DNA of 64,000 nt, from positions 3,882,865 to 3,946,864 of the forward strand of contig NZ_CP025572.1 of assembly GCF_018336975.1 (NCBI RefSeq), given 5' to 3'. Shown piece by piece: positions 27,754 to 36,641 of the stretch (positions within the stretch are counted from its first letter, which is position 1; each line of letters starts with the position of its first letter). A program made the translations under genes and the position numbers. Origin of the DNA: Marinomonas sp. CT5 (GTDB lineage Bacteria; Pseudomonadota; Gammaproteobacteria; Pseudomonadales; Marinomonadaceae). The notes under the pieces are model-generated. The model was not told the origin of the DNA and did no database searches. It worked only from the letters and a program-made list of their open reading frames with translations.

Positions 27754-28947
27754 TTAATCGGCATTTTTCCCGATGCGTTTCAGTATCATCAAGATGACCA
27801 CCAAAGCACAAAGACCTAAACAGGCCCCAATGAATCCCACGCTCGCCAAACCAACAAACTGAATTGCCTGACTACCAATCAGCGCTCCCGCTCCAATCCC
27901 CAAATTGATAATGCCAGAATACAAAGACATGATAATGTCCGCCGCTGAATCATCCACTTTGAGCACTCGAATTTGCATACTCAAACCAATGATCATCAGC
28001 GACGCTCCCCAAAGAAGAACACACGTAATCAGCAATGAACCACTTGGTGAAACAAAATACAAAGCACTCATGCACAAAGAGGCGACAACAACACTGGACA
28101 CCAACATCTGAGTGTTCGCTCTTTCACCAAAGTAGCTAAACAAAATACTTCCAACAATCCCAGCCATGCCAAATAGCAATAAAGTTAAAGTAGTAAATTG
28201 TGGGCTTACGGACCCGATTTCTTGTAAAAAAGGTTCAATATAACTGTACGCCGAGTAATGAGCAGAGAAAATCACGAAAATAAACAGATACATGCCTAGT
28301 AACACTTTATTACGCAGAACTTCAGGGACTTTGCTCAGTGACCCAGAAAACAGGCTGGGTAATTGAGGTAATAAGCGATACATAGCCAGCATGATGATCA
28401 CAGCAATGACCGCAATAACCGCAAACGTCGTTCGCCACCCCAGCATTTGGCCAATGATACGACCCGCAGGGACGCCAAGCACCATCGCCAAACCGGTTCC
28501 TGTCGCCAATACACTTAATGCAAACGTATGTTTGCCTTGCGGCGCCACACGGATCGCAATCGATGCGGTAATGGACCAAAACACCGCATGAGCAAAAGCA
28601 ATCCCAATGCGACTGATCAATAACGTTGTGAAGTTCCATGCCACTACAGACAAAATATGACTAACGATAAATAAAGCAAACAAACCGAGTAATAACGATT
28701 TGCGCTCTAACTTACGTGTCATAAGCATCATTGGCAGAGACATCAGCGCGACAATCCATGCATAAATGGTCAGCATCCATCCAACCTGTGCTGGTGAGAT
28801 CAAAAAACTTTGTGCAATATCCGATAACAGCCCGACGGGAACAAATTCTGTGGTGTTAAAAATAAAGGCACTGAAACCCAGTACAAAAACACGCAAATAT
28901 TGAACACGACGAGAAGCCGTATCCTCAGTAGAAGGGGTTGATATCAT
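27754..28947 (-). CDS. sotB: Sugar efflux MFS transporter
   Basis: A major facilitator of 397 residues from the ATG at 28947 (GCAGG upstream), matching the 396 of E. coli SotB. A start 44 codons earlier adds a non-family extension. Highly characteristic are FIFNTTEFVPVGLLSDIAQSF, AHAVFWSITASIAIRVAPQGK, TGLAMVLGVPAGRIIGQ and AHYSAYSYIEPFLQEI. Twelve membrane helices fit the length. The family exports arabinose, IPTG and similar sugars; the substrate here could differ. It is convergent with the GGDEF gene, 13 bases apart. Confidence 0.85.
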   Translation of the reverse strand: MISTPSTEDTASRRVQYLRVFVLGFSAFIFNTTEFVPVGLLSDIAQSFLISPAQVGWMLTIYAWIVALMSLPMMLMTRKLERKSLLLGLFALFIVSHILSVVAWNFTTLLISRIGIAFAHAVFWSITASIAIRVAPQGKHTFALSVLATGTGLAMVLGVPAGRIIGQMLGWRTTFAVIAVIAVIIMLAMYRLLPQLPSLFSGSLSKVPEVLRNKVLLGMYLFIFVIFSAHYSAYSYIEPFLQEIGSVSPQFTTLTLLLFGMAGIVGSILFSYFGERANTQMLVSSVVVASLCMSALYFVSPSGSLLITCVLLWGASLMIIGLSMQIRVLKVDDSAADIIMSLYSGIINLGIGAGALIGSQAIQFVGLASVGFIGACLGLCALVVILMILKRIGKNAD

Positions 28948-29244
28948 GGAAACCTGCAGGAATGTGAGCAACAAGAAAGCCGACCATTTTCCACTTTTTA
29001 AAGCATAACGGAATAGTGAAATATGAATGTTTATTGATAGTTTTATTACATCTAAATAAGGTGCCTGAACAAAAACCAACTAAGCTAAATCTACTGGATA
29101 AATAAATAGGCTTTTAAACGTTTTTTTAATCTGAAAATTTCTTTGATTTTTCGCTAAAAATGCCCTAAAACATTTCATTATTAAGAAAAAAATGTGCAAG
29201 CTTGATTTTTTGCACCACCGCCAAGCTCACTGAAAGGAATCGAC

Positions 29245-30858
29245 ATGCAAAATCTCTCCGTCAAAGCAAAGTTCATCTTTCTTATTTTATCTATCATCAT
29301 CGTCTTTTTGGTGGCACTGAGCTTGATCAAAACCAAAAGTACGGAGCTGGCCGATCGATTTAATCGATTTTATGAAGAGAATCACAATGTTTCTCTTAAC
29401 TTAGAACGTGTTAAAGAAGCGCAAGTCGACATTGTGTTGAATGTGCGTGGTTTGCAGATCGCGTATTTGCTCTCTCTCGATAAGCAAATTCCAGGTTATC
29501 TAGACACAATTTCGAAAAGTTATAACAAAACACCCGATCTGATCTCTGAACTGAACAAAGGTCTTCCCAATAAATCTGACGAATCCAAAAAATTACAGGC
29601 TCTTGTTAAAGACTTCCAAAACAAGACCAAAGCCTTTGTTAGCGCTATGGAAAACGCCGAAGACAACAAAGCACCATTCCCAGTCTTTTCAGCTTTCATC
29701 GGTTCCTACAATGACTTAATGGCCTATTTTGCAACACTAACAGAAAGAACAAACACCGAAGTCATCAGCGCTAAACAAGAAACCGAAGATCTCATTAAAG
29801 ACATCGATCTTAGTTTTTGGGGCTCTATTTTCATTGCGATGATTATTTCTATCGGCTTAAGCTATTTCATCTCAAATAATATTGTGCGTGGTATTTTAGG
29901 TGTTCGTAATGCTGCACAGAATATGGCACAAGGTTACCTAAACAAACCAGTTCAGGTTTCTGGCAGCGACGAAATTGCCGAGCTTGGTAACGCGATTAAC
30001 ACATCAACCACAAACTTGCGTAATGTCATCGCTAACGTGTTGAGCTCAGTAGATAAGGTCAATGAAAACAGTCAAGAAGTCCTAAAAGTAAACCAAGAAG
30101 TCGGTGAGTTCTCGTTGAATATTATGGACAACACCAGTCAAGTCGTCGTCGCGCTGGATCAAATGTCCGCTAATAACCGTACCATTGCCGATAACACCCA
30201 ACAGTCCGCGGAGGCCGCTAACGACATTCGCACGGTAGCACAAAGTAGTTTAACCACCGCCAATAGCACCTTAGACGCGATTAATCAGCTGGTTTCCTCC
30301 TTAAAAGAAACCGGCGATGTGGTCACCCAGCTCCGTCAAGAAACAAGTAATATAGAGACGATCCTAGATGTCATCCGTGCTATTGCTGAACAGACCAACC
30401 TTCTTGCCCTAAACGCGGCTATTGAAGCTGCTCGAGCAGGCGAGCAAGGTCGAGGTTTTGCGGTTGTGGCTGATGAAGTACGAACACTAGCGCAACGTTC
30501 ACAAGACAGTGTGAATGAAATCGAAACATTATTGGCACAACTTAGCTCCGCCAGCGGACAAGCTGTTAATCGCATGGAAGTCAGCTTAAAACTGGTGGAC
30601 TCGTCTAGAGAGCAGGTCGAAAAAACCAATGAGCTCACCGGCAATATTCTCTCTGGCATTGAACGCGTGTCGGAACAAGCACAGCACGTCGCTCAATCTA
30701 TAGAAGAACAAACGGAAGTATCAGAAGACATCACTAAGAAAATGCACATGGTGCAAAGCTTAACAAAAGAGAGTGCCGAAATGGCCAAACGCTCGGGCTT
30801 AAACATGGCGCAAAGTAGCGTAGATGTGCAGCAACAATTAAGCTTTTTTAAACTTTAA
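29245..30858 (+). CDS. Methyl-accepting chemotaxis protein
   Basis: A 537-residue chemoreceptor. Helix one is at about 9-27, a helical periplasmic ligand domain runs to about 185, helix two about 190-211, HAMP about 212-265 and a cytoplasmic signalling domain to the end. The hairpin tip, which contacts CheA and CheW, is the near-invariant [20 protein letters not shown], followed by [26 protein letters not shown] precedes the ATG. No CheR/CheB-tethering pentapeptide is present at the C terminus, which ends SFFKL. It stands as a single gene, and the ligand is unknown. Confidence 0.92.
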   Translation: MQNLSVKAKFIFLILSIIIVFLVALSLIKTKSTELADRFNRFYEENHNVSLNLERVKEAQVDIVLNVRGLQIAYLLSLDKQIPGYLDTISKSYNKTPDLISELNKGLPNKSDESKKLQALVKDFQNKTKAFVSAMENAEDNKAPFPVFSAFIGSYNDLMAYFATLTERTNTEVISAKQETEDLIKDIDLSFWGSIFIAMIISIGLSYFISNNIVRGILGVRNAAQNMAQGYLNKPVQVSGSDEIAELGNAINTSTTNLRNVIANVLSSVDKVNENSQEVLKVNQEVGEFSLNIMDNTSQVVVALDQMSANNRTIADNTQQSAEAANDIRTVAQSSLTTANSTLDAINQLVSSLKETGDVVTQLRQETSNIETILDVIRAIAEQTNLLALNAAIEAARAGEQGRGFAVVADEVRTLAQRSQDSVNEIETLLAQLSSASGQAVNRMEVSLKLVDSSREQVEKTNELTGNILSGIERVSEQAQHVAQSIEEQTEVSEDITKKMHMVQSLTKESAEMAKRSGLNMAQSSVDVQQQLSFFKL

Positions 30859-30880
30859 AACACACCAGAAGTTTTTAAAA

Positions 30881-30911
30881 ACACCTAGCCGCTATGAAGC
30901 GGTTAGGGTGT
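30881..30911. terminator. Hairpin after the chemoreceptor gene
   Basis: ACACCTAGCCGCT pairs with AGCGGTTAGGGTGT, including G-T pairs, around a 4-base loop about 25 bases after the stop. There is no T run on the plus strand, so it is a weak terminator candidate or an mRNA 3'-end structure. Confidence 0.5.
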
Positions 30912-31057
30912 CAAAAGACATCAGACTTATACTTTTCTATTGTAAGTAGCATCATAAAAAACGACATACCTCATTAAGAAACCTACACTTTTTTACAGAA
31001 TCCTCAACTCGCCTATGAGATGATATTGGCTAATAAATAAACGCCTACAGAGTATCA

Positions 31058-32281
31058 ATGACACCTGCTATTTTATATTTTTCATCTCAACAAGCATCAT
31101 GGAGAGTACAATTAGACACTCTTTTATCTGCTTATGGGCAATCAATTGAATGGCAAGCAGTACAAAACATCAACCAATCACCTGCTTTGTCTATTGTTCT
31201 ACTTGAAGAAAACGGCATCAGCGAACAAGACTGGCCATTTTTACCCTCAAGAAAAACCATCGTTATTGTCGACTCATGGAGTTTAAAAAGCAGCGTCCAA
31301 TGGATTAAGCGTGGGGCGGCAAACTGTTTTGCACGTGATGATGAGCGTCTGGCTGCTTGGCTAGTATCAGAGCTTTCGCAATTTTCAATACACAGAGCAC
31401 CAAAGGCAGAAGATGATATTTTACAAGTCATCATAGATGCGATACCTGCACCGATCTTTTTCAAAGACAAACTGCATATTTATCAAGGCTGTAATACGGC
31501 TTTTTGCCAATCGCTTGGTGTTCCTCGTGAAAAAGTCATTGGTTATTCTGTCTATGATGTTGCACCAAAACACCTCGCAGACACTTACTACAAAGCGGAT
31601 ACCCAACTACTCAATCAAGGCGGAGCGCAACGTTATGAAGCGGATGTGCAATTTTCAGATGGTTCTATCCATGAAATAGAGTTCAATAAAGCCGTCTTTA
31701 AAAAATCAAACGGCGAAGCATTGGGGTTAGTGGGTGTCATGCTGGATATAACAGAGCGCAATCAATTGATGCGTAAGTTAGATAAAACCTCTCGAACCGA
31801 CCCTCTTACAGGAATATCAAACCTTAGAGAATTCAACCTTATCATCCATGATGAACTAAACCAGCAAAAGCAGTTTGAAAAAAGACTTTGCTTAATGACT
31901 CTTGATATCGACTTCTTCAAAAAAATTAACGATAAATTTGGTCATAGCGGCGGCGATCAAGCGCTTCAACTTATTGCAGAGTGGTTACAAAAGAAGCTGA
32001 GATCAACAGACACTTTATTTCGTGTTGGAGGCGAAGAATTCTATATTTTAATGCGAGATATCGACATAGAAAATGCTTTTAAAATAGCAGAACGCCTCTG
32101 TAAAGGCATGGCAACTCATACCTTTTTAATCAACCAACAATCCGTTCACATCACATTATCCGCAGGCGTTATTGAACTTTCACCCTCAACAGATTTAGAA
32201 ACCGCCCTAGATATGGTAGATAAAGCCTTATATGAAGCCAAATCAGATGGACGAAACTGTGTCTGCCCTGTCTATCAATAA
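31058..32281 (+). CDS. PAS-GGDEF diguanylate cyclase
   Basis: A 407-residue soluble protein. Residues 1-110 look like a receiver-type fold without a clear phospho-acceptor pattern (ILYFSSQQASW, IVLLEENG, VIVDSW, IKRGAANCF). A PAS domain covers about 120-240 (IDAIPAPIFFKDKLHIYQGCN to LGVMLDITERNQL). The GGDEF domain has the active site GGEEF at 324-328 and an RSTD inhibitory site. No membrane helix is present, so it makes c-di-GMP in response to a cytoplasmic cue. The N-terminal third may be a degenerate response-regulator domain; that reading is tentative. Confidence 0.85.
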   Translation: MTPAILYFSSQQASWRVQLDTLLSAYGQSIEWQAVQNINQSPALSIVLLEENGISEQDWPFLPSRKTIVIVDSWSLKSSVQWIKRGAANCFARDDERLAAWLVSELSQFSIHRAPKAEDDILQVIIDAIPAPIFFKDKLHIYQGCNTAFCQSLGVPREKVIGYSVYDVAPKHLADTYYKADTQLLNQGGAQRYEADVQFSDGSIHEIEFNKAVFKKSNGEALGLVGVMLDITERNQLMRKLDKTSRTDPLTGISNLREFNLIIHDELNQQKQFEKRLCLMTLDIDFFKKINDKFGHSGGDQALQLIAEWLQKKLRSTDTLFRVGGEEFYILMRDIDIENAFKIAERLCKGMATHTFLINQQSVHITLSAGVIELSPSTDLETALDMVDKALYEAKSDGRNCVCPVYQ

Positions 32282-32407
32282 CAAAAAACTATCTTAAAAA
32301 AAATTATTAAAAGTCATTCTCAAAAAGGAACAATTTCCATTACCGTCTGTCTATAGCTGATATAAAATTTTGTAATGCCAATTTTCAACTATAAATAGGA
32401 AGCAGTA

Positions 32408-33454
32408 ATGAAGCGTCAAACAATAAAAACCTCACTCTTCACCCTAACAAGTACAGCGGCTTTAATGACCTTCGGCAGCGCATCTGTGCATGCCAGTGGA
32501 GAAATTAACGTCTATTCCGCTCGCAGCGAAGCCCTCATTAAACCTTTGCTAGACATCTATGCCAAAGAAAACAATGTCAAAGTTAACCTCATTACAGGTA
32601 AAGCCGATGCGCTATTAAACCGTCTGAAATCAGAAGGTGACGCAAGTCCGGCCGATGTATTTATCACAGTGGATGCTGGGCGTTTGTATCGAGCCAAAGA
32701 GGCTGGCGTTCTGCAACCCTTTGAAACAAAACATCTAAACAAGGTGATTCCTGAGCATTTAAAAGATCGCGATGGATACTGGTACGGCCTTTCTCAGCGC
32801 GCACGTGTGATTCTATATAATCCAGAAACGGTATCCGCGTCTGATTTATCAACTTACGAAGACTTAGCCGATCCTAAATGGAAAGGTAAAATTTGCATCC
32901 GTTCATCTAGCAACATTTATAACCAATCTTTGGTTGCTTCCATGATAGAGGCCGATGGCGAAAAACAAACGCTAGAATGGATCAAAGGCTTAGTTGCCAA
33001 CTTTGCACGTCCACCAGCTGGCGGGGATACCGATCAGATAAAAGCCGCCGCAGCAGGAGTTTGTGATATTGCGGTGGCAAACACCTATTATTTTGGTCGT
33101 TTAGGTTTAAGTAACAAAGCAAGTGACCGTGCGGTTTTTGACAAGCTAAAAATGTTCTGGCCGAACCAAGCAGACAATGAGCGTGGCGCTCACGTCAATG
33201 TCAGTGGTATTGGCATAACTGCATCGGCCAACAACAAAGACAATGCCAAACAACTGATCGACTTTTTAACCAGTCAGCAAAGCCAAGAATGGTACGCAAA
33301 AGTAAACAACGAATACCCTGTGATCGACGGTGTGGCGCCACCAAAAAGCTTAGCGACATTTGGTGAGTTCAAAGCCGATAAAGTGTCTTTGAGCGTATTA
33401 GGTGAAAACAACCGCCAAGCGGTTAAATTAATGGACCAAGGTGGTTGGAAGTAA
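32408..33454 (+). CDS. Periplasmic Fe(III)-binding protein of an ABC importer
   Basis: A 348-residue exported binding protein of the FutA/FbpA/AfuA family, with signal peptide MKRQTIKTSLFTLTSTAALM ending SVHA. Family hallmarks are EINVYSARSEALIKPLLDIY at the mature N terminus, GLSQRARVILYNPE, the ATPPAGG-like FARPPAGGDTDQIKAAAAG, and the paired tyrosines of ANTYYFGRL that ligate iron. AGGAAG precedes the ATG. No permease or ATPase gene accompanies it here, so the membrane parts must lie elsewhere. Confidence 0.88.
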   Translation: MKRQTIKTSLFTLTSTAALMTFGSASVHASGEINVYSARSEALIKPLLDIYAKENNVKVNLITGKADALLNRLKSEGDASPADVFITVDAGRLYRAKEAGVLQPFETKHLNKVIPEHLKDRDGYWYGLSQRARVILYNPETVSASDLSTYEDLADPKWKGKICIRSSSNIYNQSLVASMIEADGEKQTLEWIKGLVANFARPPAGGDTDQIKAAAAGVCDIAVANTYYFGRLGLSNKASDRAVFDKLKMFWPNQADNERGAHVNVSGIGITASANNKDNAKQLIDFLTSQQSQEWYAKVNNEYPVIDGVAPPKSLATFGEFKADKVSLSVLGENNRQAVKLMDQGGWK

Positions 33455-33484
33455 ATCAAGCTTTCCACACGCTGTAAAAAAAAG

Positions 33485-33510
33485 AGAAGAGGCGCTACGG
33501 CGCCTCTTCT
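33485..33510 (-). terminator. Strong terminator of the ABC-F gene
   Basis: AGAAGAGGCGC and its exact complement form an 11-bp stem around the tetraloop TACG (plus-strand reading). On the minus strand it is followed by CTC and eight T. It also lies about 30 bases after the convergent iron-binding-protein gene and may serve both. Confidence 0.85.
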
Positions 33511-33562
33511 TACATCAAACTACAAAATGCTTTATCAGCAGATTATGCACACTTTATATTCA

Positions 33563-35326
33563 CTAACGATTAAGTATCCTTTCAAACTGCAGACTCAATT
33601 GATTTAGCTCATCCCGCCATTGCTTTTGCTTAGCAGGCTTTTGACGCTTAGCTTTACGAGCGAGATCCTCTGCCAACAATTTTTCCAGCTCACATATACG
33701 TTCCAATATTTGTTCCTCATCCGCCATGGTTTCTATCTTTATCGACTCACCTTGGAATACATTAGATTGAATGGTTTCTTGCTGTTTGTCTCTGGATGCA
33801 CAGCTCAGTTCACCACCCTGAGAGGCGAAATAGACATCACTATCGTGCAGTTCAACCAGCTGGCCATCGCGAATCCACCAAAAACGCGTCGCTATATTTT
33901 GAATAAAGCGTTGGTCATGAGAGGTAAACAACAAGGACACACCCTCTTGCGTTAGATCGGACTCCAACTCTTCCTTACCTTGTAAATCAATGTGGTTGGT
34001 CGGCTCATCCATGATCAGCAAGTTCGGTTGATCTAGCAGAAACGTTAGCAACAAAATACGCGCCCTTTCGCCACCACTGAGCACATTGACACGTCGGCCA
34101 TGATCAAGATAGGGAAAGCCCCACTGGATCAAGACTCGGCGAATTTCTTCTTGGCTGGCACTGCAGTTTTGCCGAATCCAATCGGCTATGCCTAGTTCAA
34201 CATTGAACTGCTCTAGTTCTTGGTCGAAATAGCCAATACGCACATTGGGGTTAAATCGAGTTGCACTCTGCTCACTAACACCTCGTTGATACACGGCCAT
34301 CAAGTGCTCAATACAGCTGGATTTACCACTGCCATTCGTCCCCAACAAAGCAACACGATCACCAGGACGAAAGTTCAAATCGGCAATGCGAAATAGTGGG
34401 CGTCCATCAGGGCTGGCAATCGTTTCATTTTCAAAAACAAAGACTTGCTTGGTTTTTAAAAACTCACTGTCAACCTTCAACGACAAGCCTGAGCCTCGGC
34501 TCACGAAGGTTTTATTGATTTCCAGTTTATCGATACGCTTTTCCATCGATTTGGCTTTGCGTGCTAAATCTTCGTTATCATAGACTTGGCCCCAAGTGGC
34601 TAGTCGCTTGGCACTGCTCTTTAATTTATCGATCTCCTTTTCTTCCGCTTCCCGTGTTTTTCGGGCCGCTTCATCCTGATCAGCCAATGCATCTTTCGCT
34701 TGTGAGTAAGGAAGGTGAAAGGCATAACAGCGCTCATCACGTAACCATAAGGTCCGTTGTGTCACCGAGTCCAATAGATCACGATCATGGGAGATCATCA
34801 AAAATGACGGCACATCCGGTAAGCTCAAGTAACGTTTTAAGAAATACATGGCTTTACCGTCCATATGATTGCCCGGTTCATCAAGCAACAATAATTCAGG
34901 TTCTTGTATGACGGCTCTAGCGAATAACACGAGGTTTTTCTGGCCACCGCTAAGGGTATTTAAGGGGCGTTGCACAATGACATCATCAAAACCAAGCTGT
35001 TGCAGCAAGGTGTCCACTTGATAACCGCGAATGACTTGTTCCTCTATAGGAATAGTATCCAGCACAGCTTGATGGGCTGAAATTACTTCTAACTCAGGAG
35101 CTAAAAATTGCTCAACCAACCCAATTCTAAGCCCACGTTGCCGATGTAACTGACCACTATCAAAAGAGAGTTCCCCAAGAAGGAGTTTTAATAAAGTAGA
35201 TTTTCCGCAACCATTATGGCCAACAAGACCAATACGATCACCAGATTCAATAGAAAAAGATAAAGACTCAAACAGATGTTTACTACCCGCTTGAAAAGAT
35301 AATTCAATAACAGAAATTAAAGACAT
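33563..35326 (-). CDS. ABC-F family ribosome-associated ATPase
   Basis: A 587-residue protein with two ABC domains and no membrane segment. Domain 1 has Walker A GHNGCGKST (about 36-44), signature LSGGQ and Walker B LLLDEPGNHMDG, where the usual T of DEPTNH is G. A charged linker of about 90 residues (near 225-310) corresponds to the P-site tRNA interaction arm. Domain 2 has GTNGSGKSS, LSGGERAR and IMDEPTNHIDL. ABC-F proteins bind the ribosomal E site, resolve stalled ribosomes or protect against ribosome-targeting antibiotics. This one does not match the four E. coli paralogs closely by memory. A leader ORF with inverted repeats precedes it. Confidence 0.85.
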   Translation of the reverse strand: MSLISVIELSFQAGSKHLFESLSFSIESGDRIGLVGHNGCGKSTLLKLLLGELSFDSGQLHRQRGLRIGLVEQFLAPELEVISAHQAVLDTIPIEEQVIRGYQVDTLLQQLGFDDVIVQRPLNTLSGGQKNLVLFARAVIQEPELLLLDEPGNHMDGKAMYFLKRYLSLPDVPSFLMISHDRDLLDSVTQRTLWLRDERCYAFHLPYSQAKDALADQDEAARKTREAEEKEIDKLKSSAKRLATWGQVYDNEDLARKAKSMEKRIDKLEINKTFVSRGSGLSLKVDSEFLKTKQVFVFENETIASPDGRPLFRIADLNFRPGDRVALLGTNGSGKSSCIEHLMAVYQRGVSEQSATRFNPNVRIGYFDQELEQFNVELGIADWIRQNCSASQEEIRRVLIQWGFPYLDHGRRVNVLSGGERARILLLTFLLDQPNLLIMDEPTNHIDLQGKEELESDLTQEGVSLLFTSHDQRFIQNIATRFWWIRDGQLVELHDSDVYFASQGGELSCASRDKQQETIQSNVFQGESIKIETMADEEQILERICELEKLLAEDLARKAKRQKPAKQKQWRDELNQLSLQFERILNR

Positions 35327-35330
35327 AAGT

Positions 35331-35431
35331 CACCTATGCGCAAAATATCAAAAAGATATGCACAGATGAGCACTGACAATGTTTAGAAATGAGGTATCAG
35401 CGAAATCTGTGCGTTAACAACAAATTTGCGC
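35331..35431 (-). promoter_or_regulatory. Leader RNA structure sequestering the ABC-F ribosome site
   Basis: In the minus-strand transcript, GCGCAAA (35431-35425, inside the leader ORF) is complementary to TTTGCGC (35344-35338), which ends two bases before the Shine-Dalgarno AGGTG. Nested inside, GCACAGAT (35412-35405) pairs with ATCTGTGC (35367-35360). Together they can form one long hairpin whose base lies against the ribosome site. A ribosome at the end of the leader ORF would cover the first arm and open it. Confidence 0.6.
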
Positions 35432-35494
35432 TGAGCGTGAATCACCAAGATGAAATGCGAAATCTAATTCACATTGATATGCAATTTCTTGCAT
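35414..35494 (-). CDS. 26-residue leader peptide upstream of the ABC-F gene
   Basis: A short ORF with a near-perfect Shine-Dalgarno, AAAGGAGG, six bases before the ATG at 35494. It ends in TAA at 35414, 88 bases before the ABC-F start codon. The peptide starts MQEIAYQCE and ends RSAQICC; it is not a signal sequence. Its last codons form one arm of a structure that can reach the ABC-F ribosome site. Some antibiotic-induced ABC-F genes are known to be controlled by leader-peptide attenuation, and this layout fits that model. The ORF is seen directly; regulation is inferred. Confidence 0.65.
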   Translation of the reverse strand: MQEIAYQCELDFAFHLGDSRSAQICC

Positions 35495-35579
35495 CGGTAG
35501 CCTCCTTTGTTAGGTTGATTGGATTTAAAAGTATACGTCTGAAAGTCAAAATATCAATGACATAAAGATATTTAAAACC

Positions 35580-36473
35580 TCATCCCCCCTCTTCTTCCAT
35601 CAAATTCCAAAAGGCTTCAACCAGCGGGTTTTTCAGCCCCTTCTTCAGTGCAAACAAGCCAATATCGTACGGTTCCAACTCAGGCTGCACATCTAACACT
35701 TTAATTCGGTCTACTAACGGACTGTTATCCAGGACAATTTTTGGCACTACGCCAATCCCAAAGCCCAAACTCACCATGCTCACAATCGCCTCGTTACCGG
35801 TCACTTGGGCGTAAATTCGTGGCGCAATGTCATGCTGGCGAAACCATTCATCAACACGCGTTCGAGACACACCACTTTCCGATAAAATCATCGGGATATT
35901 TGCCCACTCCTCTGGGCTGGTCGGTGTGACAGTTGGAACATTGGGTACTTGCTGTTCGAGGGGAGCAATAAACAATAAAGGAGAAATCGCAATGGGTTTA
36001 AATTCGAGGCCACGAGGCAAATGACTGGGACGCGCCGCAATGGTGATGTCTTCTTTGCCATCCAAAATATGCGCAATAGCGTGCTCAGGGTCACCCGTTC
36101 GCAACTTTATTTCTATGGCTGGGTAAGCAATTCGAAAGTGTCGAAGCAGTTCGTATAAAAAGCTGTAACTCGCTGTGACCGATCCATAAAGACTAATCTC
36201 ACCACTAAGTTGATCGGAATTATCCGTCAGTTCATGACGTATCAAGCTCCATTGTCGGCTGGTATCACGGGCGTATTTAAGAAATTTTTGCCCTTCCTGA
36301 GTCAACACCACCGTGCGATTATCGCGATTAAACAACGCAACACCAAGCTCTTCTTCCAAGTGTCGAATATTGCGTGACAAAGCCGAAATACTAATATGAC
36401 ATTCATCACTCGCCCGGCCAAAGTTAAGCGTTTCCGATAACACCAGAAACTGCTTGATGGTTTTAATATTCAT
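35580..36473 (-). CDS. ilvY: LysR family activator of ilvC
   Basis: A LysR-type regulator of 297 residues from the ATG at 36473. A longer TTG reading to 36554 would include the operator region. It resembles E. coli IlvY through most of its length: FGRASDECHISISALSRNIRHLEEELG, LFNRDNRTVVLTQEG, LSGEISLYGSVTASYSFL, IEIKLRTGDPEHA and GNEAIVSMVSLGFGIGVVPKIVLDNSP. IlvY activates ilvC in response to acetolactate and acetohydroxybutyrate. In E. coli the two genes are divergent neighbours; here ilvC begins 7.7 kb away. Confidence 0.88.
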   Translation of the reverse strand: MNIKTIKQFLVLSETLNFGRASDECHISISALSRNIRHLEEELGVALFNRDNRTVVLTQEGQKFLKYARDTSRQWSLIRHELTDNSDQLSGEISLYGSVTASYSFLYELLRHFRIAYPAIEIKLRTGDPEHAIAHILDGKEDITIAARPSHLPRGLEFKPIAISPLLFIAPLEQQVPNVPTVTPTSPEEWANIPMILSESGVSRTRVDEWFRQHDIAPRIYAQVTGNEAIVSMVSLGFGIGVVPKIVLDNSPLVDRIKVLDVQPELEPYDIGLFALKKGLKNPLVEAFWNLMEEEGG

Positions 36474-36516
36474 AACACAAGTCACCCAGATGCATTTCGT
36501 ATCATCATAAAACATG

Positions 36517-36554
36517 TTTGCAAAAAATGGGACGTTATGTTGAAAATGTATCAA
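36517..36554. promoter_or_regulatory. IlvY operator copy upstream of ilvY
   Basis: TTTGCAAAAAATGGGAC followed by 21 less conserved bases. The 38-base segment matches 31 of 38 bases with 44034-44071 upstream of ilvC, in the same strand orientation. Position upstream of each of the two genes of the IlvY regulon makes an IlvY binding site the natural reading. Confidence 0.65.
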
Positions 36555-36641
36555 AAAAAACCACTCTGTTTAAAGTGGCCTTCGCATTTCTTCAAAAAAA
36601 TTATCGATGCTTTGTATAACTTAAAACTAGCCCTTCAGTTT

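Noticed and set aside
32285..32330. Possible Fur box before the iron-binding protein gene
   Set aside because: Only one half-site (TCATTCTC-like) resembles the Fur consensus; the other half does not match well enough to annotate.
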